Notes under the pieces: generated by a model
Seen by the model: the letters and a program-made list of their open reading frames with translations, nothing else
Databases searched by the model: none
Told to the model about the DNA's origin: nothing
Part shown: positions 6,717 through 11,408 of the stretch, in pieces
Layout: each line of letters opens with the position of its first letter
Position numbering within the stretch: the first letter of the stretch is position 1
NCBI GenBank assembly: GCA_045107085.1
Contig: JBGCFT010000005.1
Location: 1 to 11,408, forward strand
From: NORP309 sp045107085
Lineage (GTDB): Bacteria > Pseudomonadota > Gammaproteobacteria > Xanthomonadales > Marinicellaceae
Direction of reading: 5' to 3'
DNA length: 11,408 nt
Translations under genes and position numbers: made by a program

Positions 6717-7160
6717 TTATTCTGTTGTTGTGGTGGCTTGGCCTAACAATGCTGCATTCATTGCATACCAGCACAGGGTTGCTGATTTAATCCTTGCAGG
6801 AAAGTTTTTAACACCTGCCATGGCATTGACTTGTTCAAGAGTTGAAATTGAATTGATGGTATTTTTTTTATCCATCAATTGACAAAAATCTCTAAACAAT
6901 GACTGCGCTTCAGTAACTGATTTACCAATGAGAAAATTAGTCATAATTGAGCAAGAAGCCGTTGATATGGCACAACTTTCTCCATCAAAATTCATAGATT
7001 GTATGACTTCATCAACCACATTAATGTAGATAAAAACTTGATCGCCACAAATGGCATTTAAGCCTTCAGCCTTGTGAGTATATAAATCTGGAGTACCGTA
7101 ATTGAGTGGTTTGCGATTGTGTTTCAAAATAGTGGCCTTGTAGAGCTGTTTGATATCCAT
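6717..7160 (-). CDS. SufU/IscU-type Fe-S cluster assembly scaffold protein
   Basis: A 147-residue protein of the NifU-N/IscU/SufU family. Key residues are all present: C38 and D40 in ICGD (37-40), C63 in GESCAIS (60-66), and C130 in ATLCW (127-131). The 67-residue gap between C63 and C130 is longer than in IscU and matches the insertion that marks the SufU branch. In SufU, these residues bind zinc and accept sulfur from the SufS desulfurase; in IscU the equivalents hold a nascent cluster. No sufB, sufC, sufD or sufS lies beside it. Instead it heads an operon with a rhomboid protease and a zinc-head membrane protein. Family assignment is firm; whether it serves general Fe-S assembly or something tied to its neighbours is open. 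The start is ATG 7160; no clear Shine-Dalgarno. Confidence 0.93.
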   Translation of the reverse strand: MDIKQLYKATILKHNRKPLNYGTPDLYTHKAEGLNAICGDQVFIYINVVDEVIQSMNFDGESCAISTASCSIMTNFLIGKSVTEAQSLFRDFCQLMDKKNTINSISTLEQVNAMAGVKNFPARIKSATLCWYAMNAALLGQATTTTE

Positions 7161-7201
7161 ATTTATATTTGAAATGAATTAAATGAAAAGGTAACAAAAT
7201 C

Positions 7202-7336
7202 ATGAATCCACAAAAGACTCAAAGTAAACAATATAAGCTGTATTATACTGGAATAATTTATTTTTTAACCAATTTATCATTAATTTTGCATTGTTCTTAT
7301 GGAAATTTAAATAATGTGCCAAAATTTTTCACTTAG
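7202..7336 (+). CDS. Possible 44-residue small membrane or exported protein
   Basis: ATG 7202 opens a 44-codon frame ending at TAG 7334-7336. AAAAGG at 7186-7191 offers a ribosome site 10 bases upstream, slightly long. The product begins with a basic, polar segment (K5, K9, K12) followed by a hydrophobic stretch at about 14-29 ending in C31, resembling a signal anchor or weak lipoprotein leader. The residue before C31 is His, which does not fit a lipobox. It points away from the SufU-like gene and toward the GTPase gene. It could be a real small protein, the 5' remnant of a larger one, or chance. Confidence 0.25.
   Translation: MNPQKTQSKQYKLYYTGIIYFLTNLSLILHCSYGNLNNVPKFFT
7242..7272 (-). promoter_or_regulatory. 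Candidate promoter of the SufU-rhomboid operon
   Basis: On the minus strand a perfect TATAAT lies at 7242-7247, with TTGGTT at 7267-7272 as a possible -35 and a 19-base spacer. The implied leader is about 75 bases. A near-palindrome CTGTATTATACTG covers the -10 and could be an operator. Consensus match only. Confidence 0.35.
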
Positions 7337-7412
7337 CAACCAAAAAATTAGAGCTGACAATCAAATATTCAATATTTTAAATAGCAATTACGCTTCAAGT
7401 ATGACCTTGAGT

Positions 7413-8396
7413 TTAATGAATTTCCAATATTTTACTTATCAATCGTTCAACATCCTTCTTTTCCCTGGCATCAATGTGATTAATACCGGCTAACTCTGGA
7501 AATTTAGTTTTAATAGTTAATACAAGCTTATGCATAGAGCCCTTAAATTTATCGCAATGTGTAAAACAACAAAAGGATTGTAATTGATAGGTTTTAGAGC
7601 CGATGAAATTCAAATAATACTCTAAGTAACTTAAAGGATCTGGACGTGATAAATCTAACATAATCACAGCAGTTTTAGCGTGTTGGGTTAGTATACTCCA
7701 AGACTCTTCGGAACGAATTTTACTTGGTAAGCCAACCAGTTTTATTTTATGCCCATCTTTATCAAGCTCTCCATAATCAATGCGCTCAGAATTTTCTTCT
7801 GAAACAAAAAAGTTTGTCTTTAAATAATTGTCTTCACAAATGGATTCGATGGCTTTTGATTTTCCTGAACTCGGACTCCCTAAAAAAACAATTTGAAGTG
7901 ATTGAGGATTAACCAATGTAAGCCTTTCAGTGATCACTTTATTGGTTTTGTTCTGGGTTACTTTATTTAAATTAACGGTGCTTTTTTCACCAAACAATGA
8001 CTTACCAAAATCTAATAAAGATTGAAAATGGTTGTTTGTGCTTTCATTATTAGATTGATTTTCTATTATCTCTTTAAAATCATGGTTTTGTGAGATTTTA
8101 TTCAACAATTCTCTTATATTATTGGTCGTAAAGGGTAAATTAATTTGGTAATCAAAAACAGTTTTAAGTGCTTCATTTTGATTGACTAAAATGGTAACTT
8201 GAGATTTGGTTTTAAATTTTTCTCCTAAATTTAATAAAAAATCACTGTGAATAAAGCACACATGACTTTCAATAAAATCATCCGCAATGACCCAATGATC
8301 ATCAAGGGTCTCTTGCATTAAACCACAGTAGGTTTTTAGCCTGTTTGAATCAGACAAACCTAAGCCTGCTGTAGATAATATTCTATTTTCTTTCAT
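7413..8396 (-). CDS. MglA/COG2229-like small GTPase with receiver-like N-terminal domain
   Basis: A 327-residue two-domain protein. The C-terminal half is a Ras-like GTPase of the COG2229/MglA type: P-loop GSPSSGKS at 173-180, IDYGEL at 206-211 (the 'mDyGei' strand of this group), VGLPS at 221-225 where the family has 'GTPGQ', THCDK at 279-283 in place of NKxD, and DAREK at 309-313 as the G5 loop. Residues 1-105 resemble a degenerate response-regulator receiver: strands 'HVCFIHSDF' and 'QVTILVNQNE', then 'LPFTTNNIRELLNKI' like the receiver's last helix. No standard phospho-acceptor is evident. A polar linker (about 105-155) joins the halves. MglA relatives set polarity and drive motility or type IV pili, but no such gene is in view. 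It appears monocistronic, with divergent yaiI upstream. The ATG at 8396 has no strong Shine-Dalgarno. Confidence 0.78.
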   Translation of the reverse strand: MKENRILSTAGLGLSDSNRLKTYCGLMQETLDDHWVIADDFIESHVCFIHSDFLLNLGEKFKTKSQVTILVNQNEALKTVFDYQINLPFTTNNIRELLNKISQNHDFKEIIENQSNNESTNNHFQSLLDFGKSLFGEKSTVNLNKVTQNKTNKVITERLTLVNPQSLQIVFLGSPSSGKSKAIESICEDNYLKTNFFVSEENSERIDYGELDKDGHKIKLVGLPSKIRSEESWSILTQHAKTAVIMLDLSRPDPLSYLEYYLNFIGSKTYQLQSFCCFTHCDKFKGSMHKLVLTIKTKFPELAGINHIDAREKKDVERLISKILEIH

Positions 8397-8454
8397 TAAA
8401 TTTGTGAGCAGTGGAAGTTAAATGGCTTCAATATCATTGATGCTATATTAAATA

Positions 8455-8478
8455 ATTATAATACATTATTTTAAAGTT
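8455..8478 (-). promoter_or_regulatory. Candidate promoter of the GTPase gene
   Basis: A perfect TATAAT lies at 8455-8460 on the minus strand, with TGAAAA about 17 bases upstream as a poor -35. The implied leader is about 50 bases. A small inverted repeat TCAAT-ATC-ATTGA (8428-8440) falls inside that leader. Consensus match only. Confidence 0.3.
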
Positions 8479-8540
8479 TTCATGTGATACATCAAATTCA
8501 AATAAATTTCTTTAAATCTGTCTTTAATCAGGTTATTTTG

Positions 8541-8605
8541 TTGACAACTCTATTACTGGACTAAATAGTTGATTATGTTAATATCTTAAAATAAAAATAA
8601 TGAGA
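8541..8605 (+). promoter_or_regulatory. Candidate promoter and ribosome site of yaiI
   Basis: A perfect -35 TTGACA (8541-8546) is followed, after 15 bases, by TAAATA (8562-8567), a modest -10. A second possible pair is TTGATT (8569-8574) with TAAAAA (8592-8597). TGAGA at 8601-8605 is a fair Shine-Dalgarno 7 bases before the ATG at 8613 and favours that start over the in-frame ATG at 8619. Confidence 0.45.
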
Positions 8606-8612
8606 CTGTTGT

Positions 8613-9065
8613 ATGGATATGGGTAAATTAAAAATCTGGGTAGATGCCGATGCGTGTCCTAATGTTATTAAGGATATAATATTCAGAGCATCTGATCGCA
8701 CACAAACTTTTGTTACTCTCATTGCTAATCAATATATTCAAACTCCACCCTCAAAGTTTATTAATTCAATTCAAGTTCAACAAGGCTTTGATGTTGCTGA
8801 CGATGAAATTATTAAGCGAATTAAGAAAGGAGATTTGGTCATTACAGCAGATATTCCATTGGCATCTGAAGCCATTGAAAAAGGAGCGATCGGATTGAAC
8901 CCCAGAGGCGATCTCTATACGAAGGACAACATAAAAGCACGTTTACAAATGCGTAATTTTATGGAAAGTTTAAGAAGCAGTGGTATCGATACAGGAGGAC
9001 CTAAGGCGTTAAGTCATAAAGACAGAGAAAAATTTGCCAATTGTTTAGATAAAATCTTAGGTTAA
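8613..9065 (+). CDS. yaiI: YaiI/YqxD family protein (DUF188, UPF0178)
   Basis: A 150-residue cytosolic protein (E. coli YaiI has 152). It shows every block of the DUF188 family: VDADACP at 10-16, VADDEI at 61-66, TADIPLA at 78-84, NPRG at 96-99, and a GGPK stretch at 128-131. The clustered acidic residues (D11, D13, D63, D64, D80) resemble the metal site of PIN/NYN-type nucleases, so an RNase-like activity has been suggested for the family, but none is established. It is monocistronic. Its stop is 8 bases from the stop of the convergent acyltransferase gene, with no terminator hairpin between them, so the transcripts probably overlap. Family identity is very secure; function is unknown. Confidence 0.95.
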   Translation: MDMGKLKIWVDADACPNVIKDIIFRASDRTQTFVTLIANQYIQTPPSKFINSIQVQQGFDVADDEIIKRIKKGDLVITADIPLASEAIEKGAIGLNPRGDLYTKDNIKARLQMRNFMESLRSSGIDTGGPKALSHKDREKFANCLDKILG

Positions 9066-9073
9066 TATAAATT

Positions 9074-10519
9074 TTAATCTAACAAATCTTCATGAATTTC
9101 ACCATCCCATGGATGCATCATCATGCAATCGAGTAAATGGTTGAATTGGAAAGGAAATTCTTTGATGACATTTTCAGGATCTGAAACCAAGTTTTTATCC
9201 ACAATTAAACCAAATTCAACTTTTCCGTTATAAGAGAGTATACTTATTCCCATGCCTATTGTTCCATTTTGAGGCACCCAAAACATCACTTTTTGAACTT
9301 CAGCACCAGAAATATAGAGAGGAACTTGTGGCCCTGGAACATTCGTCAAAACAGTAGTAGCTTTTTTAGAAAACAAATCTAGCAACATATTTTGTACACC
9401 AGCAGGAGCCATTCCAATGGCACTTAATAATCCAAACGAAACAATCGCTTGTTTAGACTTTTTAAGTTCATTCATTTCGTTGTGAACATAGGCTAATCTG
9501 CGCAAAGGATCACTTTCAAATACAGGTAATTTCAAAAACACCAAGCCAAAATGATTGCCTAAGTTTTTAGCGTGTTCGAGAGGTCTTAAATTAACAGGAA
9601 CAGTGGCATTTATAACTAACTTAGCTGGGTCTTGACCATTTTTAAGCATGTATTCACGCAAAGCTCCAGCGAGATTTGAAATCAAAACATCATTAACGGT
9701 GGTTCCAGTCGCATAGGCGATAGATTTAACTTTGTCAAGATCGATAGAGTCTGCCCAAGCAGCATTTTTACGTACACTTAATTTTGATTTAAAAACAGTT
9801 GGAGGATCATCTGGTAAAGTCAGTGCATTGAACAATTCTGCTGCAATATCAGTAACTTCGGAGACGCCTTTTTCTAGTTTTGAAGGATTTAAAAGGGTTT
9901 CAATGCCAATATCTTTGAGTTGATTGGCAAGTTTCATTGAATGATTAAATTGTTTTTTTGCCGGATTTATAACAGATTTCAAAACACCTAATTTTCTGTG
10001 ATGTTCTTTGTTATTACTTTCAGGACTGAGGTTTAAACTTTTTTCTCTACTGGTACTCGTCATGGATAAAAGTACTTGAATTAAAGCAATACCATCGGCG
10101 TAACAATGGTGTATTCTGGAAACCAAAACAGGTCCATTTTCATAGTTTTCTACAATATGAAATTGCCATAATGGCTTAGATTTATCCAATGGAGTTGATG
10201 CCAAGTCGCTGACAAAGTCTTGTAACTCTGCATAGTTGGCTTTGCCAGGAAGTGCTACTCTTCGAACATGGCCTTTGATATCAAAAAACTCATCATCTTG
10301 CCAATAAGTTCCTGTTGAATTAATAACAGCTTTTTGTTTGAATCTTCTAAATGACAAAAAGTTTTTATCAATCATGCCGATAAATTCATCATAAACTGGT
10401 AATTTATCCAGAAACATCATTCCTGTAATCATCATTAAATTTGATGGAGATTCCATTCGCAACCATGCAGTATCGACTTTTCGCATGGATTCTTTGTGAT
10501 TATCAAAGTAGTTAAACAT
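9074..10519 (-). CDS. Wax ester synthase / diacylglycerol acyltransferase (WS/DGAT)
   Basis: A 481-residue enzyme of the bacterial WS/DGAT family, which joins acyl-CoA to fatty alcohols or diacylglycerol to make wax esters or triacylglycerol as membrane-associated storage lipid. The motifs run in the expected order: PLW at 116-118, the active-site HHCYADG at 137-143 (catalytic H138, D142), NDVLISNLAGAL at 276-287, GNHFG at 321-325, and NVPGP at 393-397. The length is typical (about 450-480). All catalytic residues are intact. 'ESPSNLMMITG' near the N-terminus is the usual opening motif. It stands alone, divergent from a Ser/Thr kinase gene and convergent with yaiI. Which product predominates cannot be read from the sequence; other members of the family esterify unusual alcohols. 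The ATG at 10519 has no strong Shine-Dalgarno. Confidence 0.95.
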   Translation of the reverse strand: MFNYFDNHKESMRKVDTAWLRMESPSNLMMITGMMFLDKLPVYDEFIGMIDKNFLSFRRFKQKAVINSTGTYWQDDEFFDIKGHVRRVALPGKANYAELQDFVSDLASTPLDKSKPLWQFHIVENYENGPVLVSRIHHCYADGIALIQVLLSMTSTSREKSLNLSPESNNKEHHRKLGVLKSVINPAKKQFNHSMKLANQLKDIGIETLLNPSKLEKGVSEVTDIAAELFNALTLPDDPPTVFKSKLSVRKNAAWADSIDLDKVKSIAYATGTTVNDVLISNLAGALREYMLKNGQDPAKLVINATVPVNLRPLEHAKNLGNHFGLVFLKLPVFESDPLRRLAYVHNEMNELKKSKQAIVSFGLLSAIGMAPAGVQNMLLDLFSKKATTVLTNVPGPQVPLYISGAEVQKVMFWVPQNGTIGMGISILSYNGKVEFGLIVDKNLVSDPENVIKEFPFQFNHLLDCMMMHPWDGEIHEDLLD

Positions 10520-10538
10520 CAGAAATGAGCAATTTTAT

Positions 10539-10560
10539 TAGAATAATTTTCATTCTAGCA
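10539..10560 (-). promoter_or_regulatory. Extended -10 promoter and inverted repeat of the WS/DGAT gene
   Basis: On the minus strand TGCTAGAAT (10552-10560) is an extended -10 (TGn plus TAGAAT) about 35 bases before the ATG. TAGAAT (10539-10544) and ATTCTA (10552-10557) form a perfect 6-7-6 inverted repeat that covers the -10, a good position for a repressor. The regulator is unknown. Confidence 0.4.
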
Positions 10561-10665
10561 TGGTCTTTATAGAATTCATGATTAATATTAAAATTGTTAT
10601 TAAAATTGATTTATTTCTTATATTTTCGAGTTAGAATAGTTGCTTGATAAATATTTGAGCTCATA

Positions 10666-11408
10666 GTGTCTGAAGATTTACTAAAAATCCCTAATTTTAA
10701 ACTGATTAAAGAAATTGGCCAAGGTGGAATGGCCAAAGTCTATTTGGGTGAGCAATTGCAACCCAAACGTAAAGTAGCTATTAAAATCGTTTCACCCAGT
10801 AATACAGACCCTAAAATACTAGATGATCTCAAACAAGAAGGCGACACAGTTGCCCAATTCAACCACCCCAATATTGTAACGGTTTATGCCTGTGGTTTGG
10901 TCGAGAACAATTATTACCTGGCCATGGAAATTCTTTCTGGCGGCGATCTTAAACAAAAAATCAGCTCCGAGAAACTTGAAGATGTCGAAGTCTTAAAGAT
11001 CATGAAAGACATGAGCAGTGCTTTGGCTCATTCTCACCATAGAAAAACTTTACATAGAGACATCAAGCCTGAAAACATTATGTTTAATGATGAAGGCAAA
11101 GCGGTACTATTAGATTTTGGTATTGCTAAAGCTGAAGGCAAAGTCAGTGAATTCACTCGCATTGGCGCCGTTGTTGGGACTCCGCATTATATGAGTCCAG
11201 AACGGGCACTGGGCAAAGAAATTGATGAAAGGTCAGATTTGTATGCTTTAGGTGTTGTGATGTATGAAATGCTGATTGGTAAAAAGCTTTTCGAAGGAGA
11301 AGACACTTTTGCTGTGTCATATGCCCATGTTCATGAGCCACCTCCGGCATTGCCTGAAGATAAATCCGCTCTTCAACCTATTTTGGATAAATTATTAGCC
11401 AAATCTCC
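10666..11408 (+). CDS. Hanks-type serine/threonine protein kinase, 3' end cut by window
   Basis: The frame opens at GTG 10666, after an in-frame stop at 10648-10650 with no ATG between. A weak GAG ribosome site lies 6 bases upstream (10657-10659). The 247 visible residues are a complete-looking kinase core: glycine loop IGQGGMAKVY (17-26), K40 in VAIK, E58 of helix C, HRDIKPEN at 130-137 with catalytic D132, DFG at 150-152, GTPHYMSPE at 171-179, and DLYALGV at 191-197. It should phosphorylate Ser/Thr in partner proteins; targets are unknown. Bacterial relatives usually continue with a membrane helix and a sensor or TPR region, which would lie beyond the right edge. It is transcribed divergently from the WS/DGAT gene. 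The promoter is unclear; TAGAAT at 10632-10637 is a weak -10 candidate. Confidence 0.95.
   Translation, partial: MSEDLLKIPNFKLIKEIGQGGMAKVYLGEQLQPKRKVAIKIVSPSNTDPKILDDLKQEGDTVAQFNHPNIVTVYACGLVENNYYLAMEILSGGDLKQKISSEKLEDVEVLKIMKDMSSALAHSHHRKTLHRDIKPENIMFNDEGKAVLLDFGIAKAEGKVSEFTRIGAVVGTPHYMSPERALGKEIDERSDLYALGVVMYEMLIGKKLFEGEDTFAVSYAHVHEPPPALPEDKSALQPILDKLLAKS

Noticed and set aside
7238..7250. CTGTATTATACTG as a LexA-type SOS box
   Set aside because: A LexA site needs CTG-N10-CAG; here the spacing and second half do not match. It is kept only as a weak near-palindrome over the -10.
9732..9923. Plus-strand open frame antisense to the WS/DGAT gene
   Set aside because: It is antisense to conserved enzyme motifs and has no independent support.
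11153..11350. Minus-strand open frame antisense to the kinase gene
   Set aside because: The plus-strand kinase motifs are continuous here, so this is a shadow.
1..11408. CRISPR array, tRNA, rRNA, insertion sequence or prophage
   Set aside because: No regularly spaced repeats, cloverleaf-like sequence, transposase, integrase or long terminal inverted repeats were seen on either strand by reading.

Overview
The window is an AT-rich bacterial chromosomal segment, most likely from a gammaproteobacterium near Marinicella or Lysobacterales. That placement is inferred from three things: the rplM-rpsI pair, a secreted protein ending in a short '...VFKSSFE' tail like those common on exported proteins of that group, and a YafK-type L,D-transpeptidase. 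No tRNA, rRNA, CRISPR array, insertion sequence or complete mobile element is visible. The genes read as an ordinary chromosomal backbone with several little-studied accessory proteins.

Left part (1-2640): a secreted LamG-like protein on the plus strand converges on a YafK-type L,D-transpeptidase. A short possible gene remnant follows, then a CatA-like acetyltransferase on the minus strand. Middle (2694-3898): a strong hairpin terminator, then rpsI and rplM (ribosomal proteins S9 and L13) one base apart on the minus strand. Their leader carries two hairpins, one of which buries the Shine-Dalgarno of rplM.

The next block (3899-7160) is a very tight minus-strand operon in transcription order: a SufU-type Fe-S scaffold, a rhomboid protease with a large extra loop and a helical tail, and a membrane protein with a Cys-rich zinc-binding head and a helical repeat-like tail. 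Gaps are 4 and 0 bases, so the three are probably co-expressed. No family knowledge I have explains why these three belong together, and this is the best candidate here for an undescribed functional unit.

Right part (7202-11408): a possible 44-residue small protein, a minus-strand MglA/COG2229-like GTPase with a receiver-like N-terminal domain, yaiI (DUF188) on the plus strand, a minus-strand wax ester synthase/diacylglycerol acyltransferase for storage lipids, and a divergent Hanks-type serine/threonine kinase cut by the right edge.
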